A stretch of DNA of 64,000 nt from Paraburkholderia sacchari (GCF_000785435.2 NZ_JTDB02000005.1:310001-374000); one strand, 5' to 3'; counted from the stretch's first letter, positions 25,303-34,314 are shown. The notes: generated by a model not told the origin, from the sequence alone. Made by a program: numbers and translations.

Positions 25303-26697
25303 TCAGCTCTGCTTCGCCATCTCGCGCTGTTCCTCGCTGGAAGCGGGCGTGCCGTTGAGCTTGCTGCATGCCCACCAGCCCATCGTCATCACTGCGATCC
25401 AGCCGATGCCGACGAACAGCGCAATGCGCGTGTCCTGCTCATAGCCCAGAATGCCGATCACGAAAATCATGAACGCGATTGCCACCGCGGGGCCGACCGG
25501 CCACAGCGGCACCTTGAACTTCAGCGCGCGCACTTCGTCCGTGGACAGACGCCGGCGCATGGCGACCTGCGAAAGCAGGATCATCAGCCAGACCCAGACC
25601 GTGGCGAACGTCGCAATCGAAGCGATGATCAGAAAGATCTGGTCCGGAATCAGATAGTTGAGCAGCACGCCGCCAAGCAGCGCCACGCCCATCACGAGCA
25701 CCGTCACCCACGGCGCACCGGCGCGCGACGTGATCGCGAAGACGCGCGGCGCATGTCCTTGCGCGGCCATGCCGTACATCATGCGGCACGCGCCGAAGAT
25801 GTCGCTATTGATCGCCGAAACCGCCGCGGAAATCACGACCACGTTCAGGATCGTTGCCGCGGACTTGATGCCGAGGCCCGAGAAGATCTGCACGAACGGG
25901 CTGCCCTGGCCGTCGATCTTGCTCCACGGGAACACGGCCATCAGCACGACCATGGTGAGCACGTAGAACAGCAGGATACGCACCGGCACTGCGTTGATCG
26001 CGCGCGGCAGAACCACTTCGGGGTTCTTCGCCTCACCGCTCGTAATGCCGATGATCTCGACTCCGCCATACGCGAACATCACCACCGCGAGCGAGGCAAT
26101 CAGGCCGCCCACGCCGTGCGGCGCGAAACCGCCGTGCGTCCAGAGATTCGAGAGCCCGTGCGCCTGCTCGCCATTCATGCTGATGCCCAGCACGAGAATG
26201 GCGGCGCCGCCAATGATCATCGCGCCAATGGCGAGGATCTTCGCGAGTGCGAGCCAGAACTCCATTTCGCCGAAGATCTTCACGTTGCACAGATTGAGGC
26301 CGCAGATCAGCAACACGATCGCCAGCACCCAGATCCATTGCGGCACATGCGGAAACCAGAAGGCCATATAGATGCCGAAGGCCGTGACGTCCGCGAGACC
26401 CACGATGATCATTTCGAGGATATAGGTCCAGCCGGTGAGAAAGCCGGCGAGCGGGCCGAGATAGTCGCCGGCGTAGCGGCTGAACGAACCCGAGATCGGA
26501 TTGCGCACGGACATTTCGCCGAGCGCGCGCATGACCATATAGACCGCTGCGCCGCCGAGGATATACGCGAGGATGACTGCCGGGCCTGCGAGCTGGATCG
26601 CCGATGCCGATCCGTAGAAGAGCCCGGTGCCAATGGCCGAACCGATTGCGAGGAACCGGATGTGGCGGGCGCCGAGATTACGCTGAAGATTTTCCAA
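25303..26697 (-). CDS. Amino acid permease, probable histidine transporter
   Basis: A 464-residue APC-superfamily permease with about twelve membrane segments. The N-terminal signature IGSAIGTGLFYGSASAIQLA and GALGEMSVRNPISGSFSRYA-type loop (residues about 55-75) identify the amino acid transporter family of GABA, proline and histidine carriers. Start is TTG at 26697, with AAGGAAAGAG about eight bases upstream; no better ATG exists. It follows hutH on the same strand by 155 bases and shares its terminator, so a HutT role in histidine uptake is likely. That role is inferred from context. Confidence 0.88.
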   Translation of the reverse strand: MENLQRNLGARHIRFLAIGSAIGTGLFYGSASAIQLAGPAVILAYILGGAAVYMVMRALGEMSVRNPISGSFSRYAGDYLGPLAGFLTGWTYILEMIIVGLADVTAFGIYMAFWFPHVPQWIWVLAIVLLICGLNLCNVKIFGEMEFWLALAKILAIGAMIIGGAAILVLGISMNGEQAHGLSNLWTHGGFAPHGVGGLIASLAVVMFAYGGVEIIGITSGEAKNPEVVLPRAINAVPVRILLFYVLTMVVLMAVFPWSKIDGQGSPFVQIFSGLGIKSAATILNVVVISAAVSAINSDIFGACRMMYGMAAQGHAPRVFAITSRAGAPWVTVLVMGVALLGGVLLNYLIPDQIFLIIASIATFATVWVWLMILLSQVAMRRRLSTDEVRALKFKVPLWPVGPAVAIAFMIFVIGILGYEQDTRIALFVGIGWIAVMTMGWWACSKLNGTPASSEEQREMAKQS

Positions 26698-26852
26698 TGT
26701 CTCTTTCCTTGAGCGGGCCGGCCCCGGTGGCTGGCGCCAACGGGGCTAACCGCCGGCCCGCTTTGTCTTCTCCTGGACACGGCCGCGGAGGATCGCCGGG
26801 CATTGCTCGGGATTCCTCACGGCCGTGCGTGCTTGATACGCGATGCGGGCCT

Positions 26853-28415
26853 TTACAGGCTCGGCAGCGTGGCGGCGGGCACGAGTGCGCTCAGGTGGCG
26901 CTGGGCGATCAACGCGCTCGCCGCTTCGATATCGGGCGCGAAGTAGCGGTCCTTCTCGTAGAACGGCACATCCTTGCGCAGGATATGGCGCGCGGTTTCC
27001 AGCGCGTCGGTGGTCTTCAGGCCTTCGCGGAAGTCCAGGCCCTGGCATGCGCCCAGCCATTCGATTGCGAGAATGCCCTTCACGTTGTCGGCCATTTCCC
27101 AGAGACGGCGGCCCGCATTGGGCGCCATCGACACATGGTCTTCCTGATTGGCCGAGGTCGGCAGGCTGTCGACGCTGGCGGGGTGGGCGAGCGCCTTGTT
27201 GTCCGAGGCGAGCGCCGCGGCCGTCACCTGCGCGATCATGAAGCCCGAATTCACGCCGCCGTTCGCCACGAGGAACGCGGGCAATTGCGACATATGCTTG
27301 TCCATCATCAGCGAGATGCGGCGTTCGCTGAGCGAGCCGATTTCAGCAATTGCGAGCGCGAGATTGTCAGCGGCCATCGCAACCGGTTCGGCGTGGAAGT
27401 TGCCGCCCGAAATGACGTCGCCTTCCTCAGGGAACACGAGCGGGTTGTCCGACACGGCGTTCGATTCCACTTCGAGCACTTCGGCTGCGTTGCGGATCTG
27501 CGTGAGGCACGCGCCCATGACCTGCGGCTGGCAGCGCAGCGAATACGGGTCCTGAACCTTTTCGCAATTCTCGTGCGATGCGCCCACCTGGCTCGATGCG
27601 CCGAGCAGATGACGATACACAGCAGCAGCGTCGATCTGGCCGCGCTGGCCGCGCGCGGCGTGAATGCGCGGATCGAACGGTGCGCGCGAGCCGAGCATGG
27701 CTTCCACGCTCAACGCGCCACACACGCTCGCGGCGGCGTAGAGGTCTTCGGCGAGGAACAGGCCCTTGAGCGCGTAGGCGGTCGAGGCTTGCGTGCCATT
27801 CAGCAGCGCGAGGCCTTCCTTCGCGGCGAGGCTGAGCGGCTCGAGACCGGCGATCTTGAGCGCTTCGCGCGCCGGCATCCAGCGGCCGTCGTGGCGCGCT
27901 TCGCCTTCGCCCAGCAGCACGAGCGACATGTGCGCGAGCGGCGCGAGGTCGCCCGATGCGCCCACCGAACCCTTCACGGGAATGCGCGGATACACCTCGG
28001 CGTTCACGAGCGCGATGAGCGCATCGATTACCGAGCGGCGGATGCCCGAGATCCCGCGTGCGAGGCTGTTGATCTTGAGCACCATGATCAGGCGCACGAG
28101 CGCGTCGTCTAGCGCTTCACCCACACCCGCGGCGTGCGAGAGCACCAGCGAGCGCTGGAGATTTTCGAGGTCTTCGCGCGCGATGCGCGTCGAAGCGAGC
28201 AGACCGAAGCCGGTGTTGATGCCATAGGCCGTGCGGTCTTCCGCGATGATCTGCTCGACGCAGGCCACGCTGCGCTCGATGGCCTCATTGGCGCTGGTAT
28301 CGAGCGAGAGTCGCACGGGGTTCTGATGCACGGTGCGCAACTGCGGGAGCGTAAGCGTTCCGGGGGTGATGCACAGCGCCGTAACTTGATGGGTATCCTG
28401 GCAACGCGAAGTCAC
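26853..28415 (-). CDS. hutH: Histidine ammonia-lyase
   Basis: A 520-residue enzyme that removes ammonia from L-histidine to give urocanate, first step of histidine breakdown. The Ala-Ser-Gly triad that forms the MIO cofactor is at residues 153-155 in GSVGASGDLAPLAHM. YGINTGFG, NGTQASTAYAL, QDPYSLRCQPQVMGA and SGGNFHAEPVA are all standard. Start is the GTG at 28415, because GGAGGAAG stands just upstream; an earlier ATG would include the ribosome site itself. The rest of the hut pathway (hutU, hutI, hutC) is not in the window. Two HutC-type operators lie upstream. Confidence 0.96.
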   Translation of the reverse strand: MTSRCQDTHQVTALCITPGTLTLPQLRTVHQNPVRLSLDTSANEAIERSVACVEQIIAEDRTAYGINTGFGLLASTRIAREDLENLQRSLVLSHAAGVGEALDDALVRLIMVLKINSLARGISGIRRSVIDALIALVNAEVYPRIPVKGSVGASGDLAPLAHMSLVLLGEGEARHDGRWMPAREALKIAGLEPLSLAAKEGLALLNGTQASTAYALKGLFLAEDLYAAASVCGALSVEAMLGSRAPFDPRIHAARGQRGQIDAAAVYRHLLGASSQVGASHENCEKVQDPYSLRCQPQVMGACLTQIRNAAEVLEVESNAVSDNPLVFPEEGDVISGGNFHAEPVAMAADNLALAIAEIGSLSERRISLMMDKHMSQLPAFLVANGGVNSGFMIAQVTAAALASDNKALAHPASVDSLPTSANQEDHVSMAPNAGRRLWEMADNVKGILAIEWLGACQGLDFREGLKTTDALETARHILRKDVPFYEKDRYFAPDIEAASALIAQRHLSALVPAATLPSL

Positions 28416-28477
28416 GGACTTCCTCCACATGAAATATTGAAAGCTAAGGCAGCTAGGGATTACTGCCACGCTCGAAG

Positions 28478-28497
28478 CATATTGTATAGACAACTTT
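28478..28497 (-). promoter_or_regulatory. HutC-type operator, hutH side
   Basis: Contains TTGTATAGACAA (28482-28493), close to the TTGTATATACAA-like sites of HutC repressors. It lies about 70 bases upstream of the hutH start. The full 20 bases repeat, inverted, at 28580-28599 with one mismatch. Confidence 0.7.
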
Positions 28498-28579
28498 GCG
28501 GATATGAGGGTTTACGCATAGGCCGTTGTGGGCCGAATTTGCGCGGTTTGTCGTAGGAGCGTGCCTCGTAAGGCTGGCT

Positions 28580-28599
28580 AAAGTTGTCTATTCAATATG
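28580..28599 (+). promoter_or_regulatory. Second HutC-type operator, divergent side
   Basis: aaagttgtctattcaatatg matches the reverse complement of 28478-28497 at 19 of 20 bases. It is followed 13 bases later by a strong ribosome site and an ATG, so a second, divergent hut-controlled unit once started or still starts here. Confidence 0.65.
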
Positions 28600-28611
28600 A
28601 AATGGGGAGGG

Positions 28612-28689
28612 ATGCCGATGAGCTGGCAGGATCGGGCGAATGACTGCGAGCCCATGGCGAAAATATTTGCCGATTTGGCTCACCGATAA
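28612..28689 (+). pseudogene. Truncated N-terminal stub of a divergent hut-controlled gene
   Basis: A 25-codon frame (MPMSWQDRANDCEPMAKIFA and five more residues) behind GGGGAGGG. The ribosome site is among the best in the window yet the frame stops at 28687-28689, exactly where the DNA turns AT-richer. It is most likely the beginning of a gene cut by the insertion carrying the next gene. A leader peptide is an alternative. The residues do not match a hut enzyme that I know. Confidence 0.45.
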
Positions 28690-28759
28690 ATACAGCTTGA
28701 TACTATTCTTGAACTGTCTAATTCATATTCAAACTGTTTAGTTATACGGCATAAAACCA

Positions 28760-28776
28760 CAAGCCATCGTGGCTTG
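28760..28776. promoter_or_regulatory. Perfect hairpin CAAGCCA-tcg-TGGCTTG before the deaminase-like gene
   Basis: Seven-base arms around three bases, 20 bases upstream of the ATG at 28797, in the position of a 5' leader. No T-run follows. It could be an operator or an RNA structure that controls translation. Confidence 0.5.
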
Positions 28777-28796
28777 CATATGACGGGGGCGTAACT

Positions 28797-29537
28797 ATGG
28801 AGTTTCTTGGCGCAGATATCGGCGATAACGTTGGCGGGCACTATCGTATAGAACAGTTGAAGGATGGAAAGGCTCCCAATCCGGATGCTATTCCGTGGTC
28901 CGCAGAGCGCGTGGGGCAATATCTGGTGCTGATAGGCGATCCTGTTAACAACCAGAAAATCCGTGCCGATAACCTCATCGATCAGTTTGCCGCGATCGAT
29001 CAGGCTCCCCGGATCGGTGACGTTCCCGAGATTGACCGTCCGTTCCCGTCGCTTGATAAGTCGCTCCTCAAGGACAACAAAGAGGTCGAAGGGTGCATCT
29101 GCATCGGCTACATGCGGTTGAAGATTGTTATGCCGGTAACCTCTTGGGTGGAGCACAATGCGCCCCCGTGGACTATCCAACGGACCGATTACATAACGGA
29201 CTACATCTTCGCGACTGCCTACAACGTTTCTTTACCTGAAAAGGCCAAGAAGTACCAGGTTCATACTTCCCAATCCAAAGGGGGCCAGGTACATGTCGAG
29301 CAAATCTGTGCTTACCGGTTGCGTGCTTTCCTTGAGCACCTGAGTACAAACAACGAGGCTAAGAAGCAGACCGTAATCAACCTCAAGACCATGCGGGTTC
29401 GGGGGGCGGTGAAGTTCAGTGGAAAGAGTTCGGGCAAGTCATCTCTGCACGAGGCCTGCGGTGGATGCGTAGGTGTCTGGACGGCGCTTAAAAAAGAATA
29501 TCCGTGTCTCGGAGACGTCGAACTCGTGTTCGACTGA
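28797..29537 (+). CDS. Orphan protein with cytidine-deaminase-like zinc motifs
   Basis: A 246-residue protein whose composition is more AT-rich than every neighbour (codons such as ATA, AAA, TTT are common), which suggests recent transfer. The C-terminal third has H166-x-E168 in GQVHVEQICAYRL and C221-x2-C224 in LHEACGGCVGVWTALKKEYP. This order, HxE then CxxC followed by a helix, is the zinc and proton-shuttle pattern of the deaminase superfamily, and resembles bacterial toxin-type nucleic-acid deaminases more than housekeeping enzymes. The first about 150 residues are not recognised. No signal peptide and no visible immunity gene. The assignment is by eye and needs fold comparison. Confidence 0.6.
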   Translation: MEFLGADIGDNVGGHYRIEQLKDGKAPNPDAIPWSAERVGQYLVLIGDPVNNQKIRADNLIDQFAAIDQAPRIGDVPEIDRPFPSLDKSLLKDNKEVEGCICIGYMRLKIVMPVTSWVEHNAPPWTIQRTDYITDYIFATAYNVSLPEKAKKYQVHTSQSKGGQVHVEQICAYRLRAFLEHLSTNNEAKKQTVINLKTMRVRGAVKFSGKSSGKSSLHEACGGCVGVWTALKKEYPCLGDVELVFD

Positions 29538-29593
29538 AAGCAGCGGGAATCGAACGCCTGCCCAGAACACATCGCAAGACGCTCACTGAAACG

Positions 29594-29632
29594 AAAACGC
29601 GCCGCGCTCGCAAAACCCACGAGCGCGGCGCG
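29594..29632 (-). terminator. Terminator after the branched-chain-type binding protein gene
   Basis: A 13-bp GC-rich stem (29598-29610 with 29620-29632). On the minus strand it is followed by a T-rich tail (gttttcgtttc). It also separates the deaminase-like gene from the convergent gene. Confidence 0.8.
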
Positions 29633-29648
29633 CAAATTTCCTGAGCAG

Positions 29649-30803
29649 TTACTTCTTCGTACCCACGGTCTGCAACGGCACCCACTTGCCCCCCTGGACC
29701 TTGTACACCGTCACGCCGCCATACTTCAGGTCTCCGTACTGATCGTACGAGAGCTCGCTGGTGGTAACGCCCTTCATGTTCGTCGCCTTCAGCGCGGTAA
29801 GGAACACGTGCGGATCGGTCGAGTCCGCCTTCTTCATGGCGTTGAACACCGCCATCGTGCCGTCGTACGCATACGGCGCGTACAGTTCCACCGGGTGATT
29901 GAAGCGCTTTTCATAACGCTCGGCAAAAGCTTTGCCGCCCGGCATCTGGTCGAGCGGGCTGCCTTCCGATGCGGCCAGCGTGCCTTCAGCCGCCTCGCCC
30001 GCAATCTTGATCAGGTTTTCCGACTGCACCATGTCCGGCCCGATCAGCGTCGATTTGATCGCCAGCGAGCGCATCTGCTTGAGCATCGGCGCGGCTTGGG
30101 TGTCGGCGCCGCCGTAGAACACCGCATCCACGTTCGACGACTTGATCCTCGTGAGAATCGAGCGGAAGTCCACGGCCTTGTCGTTCGTGAATTCCTGTTC
30201 GACGATGGTCGCGCCCGCTGCCTTGGCGGCCTTGGCGAACTCCACGGCCACGCCTTGCCCGTAGGCGGTGCGGTCGTCAACGATCGCAATGCGCTTGAAT
30301 TTGAGACCCTTCACAGCGTAGTCGCCAAGCACGCTGCCCAACTGCGTATCCGAAGTCAGCAGACGGAACGTGGTGGGCAGGCCCAGACGCGTGTAGGTAG
30401 GAGCCGTGGCCATGGCAATTTCGGGGATGCCCGCCTTCGCGTAGATCGGCGCGGCCGGAAGGCTGGTGCCCGAGTTGTAGTGGCCGATCACGGCGGCCAC
30501 GCCGTCGTCCACGAGTTTTTGCGCGACCGTCGTGCCGGTGCGCGGGTCGGCCTGGTCGTCCTGGGCGTCAAGGACAAAATGCACGGGCTTGCCGCCGATC
30601 ACCGGGTTGGTGGCGTTCATGTCCTCGATGGCGAGTTCCACGCCGCTGCGGAAGTCGGCGCCGTAGTGCGCCTGGCCACCCGTGAGCGGCGCGGCGAAGC
30701 CGATCTTCACGTCGACCGGCGTGGCTGCAAAGGCGCTGGAAGCGCTTGCCAGGGTAAAACCCAGGATACATGCGGCGGAAAGGGCAGTGCGATGAAACGA
30801 CAT
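29649..30803 (-). CDS. Branched-chain amino acid-type ABC substrate-binding protein
   Basis: A 384-residue periplasmic protein of the LivJ/LivK type. The signal peptide is MSFHRTALSAACILGFTLAS plus SAFA. VDVKIGFAAPLTGGQAHYGA, VIGHYNSGTSLPAAPIYAKA and GLKFKRIAIVDDRTAYGQGV are the type I periplasmic binding protein landmarks. Start ATG at 30803 follows GAGGAGC; 15 earlier in-frame codons are not supported. No liv permease or ATPase genes adjoin, so it must pair with a transporter elsewhere or feed the neighbouring chemoreceptor, which is encoded upstream on the same strand. Confidence 0.92.
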   Translation of the reverse strand: MSFHRTALSAACILGFTLASASSAFAATPVDVKIGFAAPLTGGQAHYGADFRSGVELAIEDMNATNPVIGGKPVHFVLDAQDDQADPRTGTTVAQKLVDDGVAAVIGHYNSGTSLPAAPIYAKAGIPEIAMATAPTYTRLGLPTTFRLLTSDTQLGSVLGDYAVKGLKFKRIAIVDDRTAYGQGVAVEFAKAAKAAGATIVEQEFTNDKAVDFRSILTRIKSSNVDAVFYGGADTQAAPMLKQMRSLAIKSTLIGPDMVQSENLIKIAGEAAEGTLAASEGSPLDQMPGGKAFAERYEKRFNHPVELYAPYAYDGTMAVFNAMKKADSTDPHVFLTALKATNMKGVTTSELSYDQYGDLKYGGVTVYKVQGGKWVPLQTVGTKK

Positions 30804-30997
30804 TCTTGTTGTGCTCCTCGATGGTGAATCGTGCTGGTGCCCGCCCACGACAGCCTTGCAGGCACATGTCTCCTCGCGTTCCGTTCTTACGGTCGGCTGT
30901 CACCAATATACGAACCCGGAGCTTGTTGGGTCTTGTGGGAAATAAACTCTGCCGATGCAGAAATCGGCATAGTTGCAAAACCCTCTCCGAGGCAAGG

Positions 30998-32566
30998 TTA
31001 GCCGCGCGCGTCCGCTGCCGTTCTGAACACCGCGACCGCTTCCTGAAGACGATGCGACTGTTCCTCGAGCGATTGCGTGGCCGCAGCCGCTTGCTCGACC
31101 AGTGCCGCGTTCTGCTGGGTCTTGTCGTCCATCTGCGCGACGGCGGCGTTGATCTGTTCCAGACCGTTGCTCTGGTCCGCTGCCGCCGCCGCGATCTCGT
31201 GAACGATGCTGGTCACGCGTCCGATCGCGCTTTGTGCTTCGCTGATCGTCGCGCCGGTGGCCTCGACGAGTTCCGCACCGTTGCCCACGCGCTCGACCGC
31301 CTGTCCAATCAACGCGCGGATTTCCTTTGCCGCGTTCGCGCTGCGCTGCGCGAGCGTGCGCACCTCGGCCGCCACCACGGCGAAGCCCCGGCCTTGCTCG
31401 CCGGCGCGTGCCGCTTCCACGGCGGCATTCAGCGCAAGAATGTTGGTTTGAAACGCGATGCCCTCGATCACGCCGATGATGTCGACCATCTTGCGCGATT
31501 CGTCGCGAATCTCCTGCATGGTAGCGACGGCGCGCGTGACCATGTCGCCTCCGCGGTTCGTGATTTGCGCGGCGTTGCCGGCCAGTTCGCTCGCGGCTCG
31601 CGCGTTTTCCGAAGTGTTGCGGACCATTCCGGTCAACTGATGCATGCTCGACGCCGCTTCTTGCAACGCAGCGGCCTGGCTTTCGGTGCGCGCGGACAAG
31701 TCCATGTTGCCGTTTGCGATTTCGCCAGCAGCGGCCGCGACGTTGCCGGCGCTTGCGCGTATCTGCGCGACAGTCATCGCAAGTGCGTCGCGCATCTGCC
31801 TGATCGCGAACATCAGGCTGCGCTGGTCCTCTTCGCGAATGGCAAAAGGTGTCGCCAGGTCACCGGCGGCAATCGCGCCAGCCACTTGCGCTGCCGTGCG
31901 GGGATCGCCGCCGATCGTGTGCTCGATGCTGCGGTTCGTGTACACGACGATCAGCGCGAGCAGCGCGGCCACCGCGGCGAACACGCCGCCCGACACATAG
32001 AGCGACTGGATAAATGCGCCTTCGATGTCGTCGATGTAGGCGCCTGTCGAGATGATCCAGTCCCACGGCGCGTAGCGAATGACATAGCCAAGCTTGTCGA
32101 CGGCCTTGGCAGGCACGACGTTCGGGTGCGGAAACACATAGTCGACGAAACCGCCTGCCGGGGACTGGGCGACGGACGCGAACGTCAGGTAATGGCGCCT
32201 GCCATCGGCGTCCACCACCTGAGAGAGGTCCTTGCCCTCTGTGCCGGGCTTGATCGGATGCATGATCATGCGGGGCGTCGAATCGATCACGAGCAGGTAG
32301 CCGTCGCTGCCATAGCGCAGGCCGCGCAGCCGTTCCAGCGCTTCCTTGCGCGCCTGCGCCAGTGTGAGCGCGCCGCCTTGGGCGAGCGCGGCATATTCCT
32401 CGACAATGCCGAGTCCGACCTGCGCGATATTCTTCAGATCATTGCGGCGTTCCTCCATGCGTGTCTGATAGGAGAGCCATGCGGAGCCGATCGATACAAG
32501 GAGCAATGCGGTCAGGCTGACTACGAGCGGCAGCCAGAGTTTTTGCCGGAAGCTGAGCGTGTACAT
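30998..32566 (-). CDS. Methyl-accepting chemotaxis protein with single Cache domain
   Basis: A 522-residue chemoreceptor. Membrane segments at about 8-30 and 188-210 flank a periplasmic sCache_2 sensor (YGSDGYLLVIDSTPRMIMHP, WDWIISTGAYIDDIEG). A HAMP-like region follows, then a long coiled-coil signalling domain with the hairpin tip EGIAFQTNILALNAAVEAAR. No CheB/CheR tether pentapeptide is visible at the C-terminus. Ligands of sCache_2 receptors are usually small carboxylates; the real ligand is unknown. It is solitary, apart from the binding protein downstream. Confidence 0.93.
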   Translation of the reverse strand: MYTLSFRQKLWLPLVVSLTALLLVSIGSAWLSYQTRMEERRNDLKNIAQVGLGIVEEYAALAQGGALTLAQARKEALERLRGLRYGSDGYLLVIDSTPRMIMHPIKPGTEGKDLSQVVDADGRRHYLTFASVAQSPAGGFVDYVFPHPNVVPAKAVDKLGYVIRYAPWDWIISTGAYIDDIEGAFIQSLYVSGGVFAAVAALLALIVVYTNRSIEHTIGGDPRTAAQVAGAIAAGDLATPFAIREEDQRSLMFAIRQMRDALAMTVAQIRASAGNVAAAAGEIANGNMDLSARTESQAAALQEAASSMHQLTGMVRNTSENARAASELAGNAAQITNRGGDMVTRAVATMQEIRDESRKMVDIIGVIEGIAFQTNILALNAAVEAARAGEQGRGFAVVAAEVRTLAQRSANAAKEIRALIGQAVERVGNGAELVEATGATISEAQSAIGRVTSIVHEIAAAAADQSNGLEQINAAVAQMDDKTQQNAALVEQAAAATQSLEEQSHRLQEAVAVFRTAADARG

Positions 32567-33037
32567 CGGGGAATATTTCCTGATAGGTCGTGCCGTTGAT
32601 TCGGTCGTGAGAATGCACGTTACCCATTTTTCTAACGGCCCGACAAACCATGGATTGATAGTGTTAAACCCGCATGAAATCAGGCTGCATATTATTCAGT
32701 GTGCCGGCGCAATAACGCCGTCTAGTAATGCGTCAAGCGCATTGAAATGCCAGTCCGCCTATGGTCCGATTCGCTCCGCCCCCGCAAGGAGGGTGCTGCA
32801 GGCAGCACAGTTACTGGCTGCCGTGATGCCGACCATTGGCCGCTGTGGCAACGGCCAGCCAGTTGATGCGAAACGGGAGACGATGCGTGATTGTTCCTGA
32901 AAGAACGTCTTTTGCCACTACGCCGGAATCCAGCGCGGCTGTCCTGCTCGCCCTGGCCAGCCACGTTGCGCCTGCAATGGTTTTGGCCCGGCAAAAACGA
33001 CGACGCTCTTTTCGCTTTACGGGTGGAAGGTCGTGAC
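32567..33037. other. Intergenic region with a short hairpin
   Basis: About 470 bases between the divergent chemoreceptor and a small gene. It contains gtgctg-cagg-cagcac (32793-32808), which has no T-run. No reading frame in it has convincing ribosome sites or codon use. It should hold both promoters; a sigma-28 type site was not evident by eye. Confidence 0.5.
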
Positions 33038-33235
33038 ATGTTGAGTCCCCACGAGCTTGCTACGCTGATGCTGGTGAAGAGTGCGCCCGACGGGATCGAA
33101 CCGGACCGGATCGAGCTTGGCGCGCTTCGCGAGCTTCAGTTGATCGACATCGGGCCGCCGGAACTCGGCGTTCCGCTGCCTCGCGTGACGCCGCGTGGCG
33201 ATGCTCTATTGCGCGCGGTGGCGCGCGTGCGCTAG
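33038..33235 (+). CDS. Small conserved hypothetical protein (65 aa)
   Basis: Reads MLSPHELATLMLVKSAPDGI... and ends PRGDALLRAVARVR. ATG at 33038 follows GGAAGG; the longer upstream frame lacks support. The pattern (helix, Asp/Glu/Arg-rich helix, beta turn, Arg-rich helix) resembles a small winged-helix-like fold, and I recall similar short proteins in Burkholderia genomes. Function unknown. It is transcribed away from the chemoreceptor. Confidence 0.65.
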   Translation: MLSPHELATLMLVKSAPDGIEPDRIELGALRELQLIDIGPPELGVPLPRVTPRGDALLRAVARVR

Positions 33236-33359
33236 GCGCGCGGCATCGTGGTGTCGATGGTTCCGAGCCAGACGATAAGCATCGCGAAGCATCAGGATGG
33301 GGGAAGGGCAACTGCGTCTTACTTGCGCCGGTGTGCAACCACCTCATGACGTGCCGGGG

Positions 33360-34265
33360 TCACGCGCCGCACGCGTGAATCAGAAACTGTTGCAGCGCGG
33401 CGGCGGGCCCGCTCATTTGCGCGTTCTTCTGCCAAAGCATGCCGGCTTCCATCGGCGGAATCGCGTCGAGCACGGGGCGCGCCTCGATGCGCTTGCCTTC
33501 GAGCGACCACGGCCGAAACACCATATCCGATAACACCGTCACGCCAAAACCGTGCGCGACCAGCCCGCGCAACGCCTCCATCGAAGAGGTGCGGAACGCG
33601 ATATTGGGCTTGGCGCTTTTCTTCTTCCAATAGCGCAGCGTCGACTGCTCGGCCTCGTCCACAGTAATCAGAATATACGGGTGCGCGGCAATGTCTTTCA
33701 GCGACGGCGCGTCGATTTGCGCAAGCGGGTGCGAGGGCGCCATCCACAACTGCCGCCGTGAGCGATTGAGCACATGGCTGCCGAATCGGTTCAGGCGGTC
33801 GACGTTCGATAGGAGCACCACGCCCAGATCCAGCTCGCCGTTCAGCACGGCCGTTTCGATATCGGGGCGCTCGCGGTCCTGCAAGTCGAAATCCACGAAC
33901 GGGTAAGTCGCGCGAAAGCGCGCGAGCAATTCGGGCAGGAAGTAGCCGAGCAGGGTATAGGTCGCGGCAATGCGCACGGTGCCGCGCATGTCGTACGCCC
34001 GGAACGGCGGTTTGTGCACTGCATCACGCGCGGCGTCCAGCACGCGGCGCGCGTGATTGTAGAAATCCTGACCGTCGGGCGTAAGCACCACGCCATGGGG
34101 CAGGCGCTCGAAGAGCCGTGTGCCCAGCCCGCTTTCCAGCGCGAGCACGGCATTGGTTATCGCCGATTGCGAGACGTGCTCGTTGGCCGCCGCCATCGAG
34201 AACTGGCCCGTTTGCGCCGCCGCCACGAAGTAGCGGAGCTGCCGCAGAGTGAGATCGAACGCCAT
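33360..34265 (-). CDS. LysR family regulator, divergent to the indolepyruvate oxidoreductase
   Basis: A 301-residue LysR protein. The N-terminal helix-turn-helix is LTLRQLRYFVAAAQTGQFSM, AAANEHVSQSAITNAVLALE. The effector-binding domain follows from about residue 92 (GTVRIAATYTLLGYFLPELL). LysR proteins generally activate the divergent gene upon ligand binding. The neighbour is the giant indolepyruvate ferredoxin oxidoreductase, so an aromatic amino acid metabolite is a plausible effector. Start ATG at 34265. Confidence 0.9.
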   Translation of the reverse strand: MAFDLTLRQLRYFVAAAQTGQFSMAAANEHVSQSAITNAVLALESGLGTRLFERLPHGVVLTPDGQDFYNHARRVLDAARDAVHKPPFRAYDMRGTVRIAATYTLLGYFLPELLARFRATYPFVDFDLQDRERPDIETAVLNGELDLGVVLLSNVDRLNRFGSHVLNRSRRQLWMAPSHPLAQIDAPSLKDIAAHPYILITVDEAEQSTLRYWKKKSAKPNIAFRTSSMEALRGLVAHGFGVTVLSDMVFRPWSLEGKRIEARPVLDAIPPMEAGMLWQKNAQMSGPAAALQQFLIHACGA

Positions 34266-34291
34266 CTGTTTTTCGCATATCAGGTTTGCCT

Positions 34292-34314
34292 ATTTGTGAT
34301 TTTACGATACGAAT
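34292..34314. promoter_or_regulatory. Candidate LysR box (ATTTGT-N11-ACGAAT)
   Basis: An imperfect dyad with 5 of 6 arm pairs in the 102-base divergent promoter. It contains the T-N11-A arrangement (T at 34297, A at 34309) usual for LysR binding sites. Confidence 0.5.

Noticed and set aside
28430..28493. Earlier starts for hutH
   Set aside because: They would translate the ribosome site and a HutC operator. GTG 28415 is well spaced from GGAGGAAG.
29538..29580. tRNA-like T-arm on the minus strand (gcgttcgattcccgc), possible attachment site of the deaminase-like insert
   Set aside because: The T-loop word is there but the flanking stem does not pair and no anticodon arm or full cloverleaf can be built. 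No matching direct repeat was seen at the other end.
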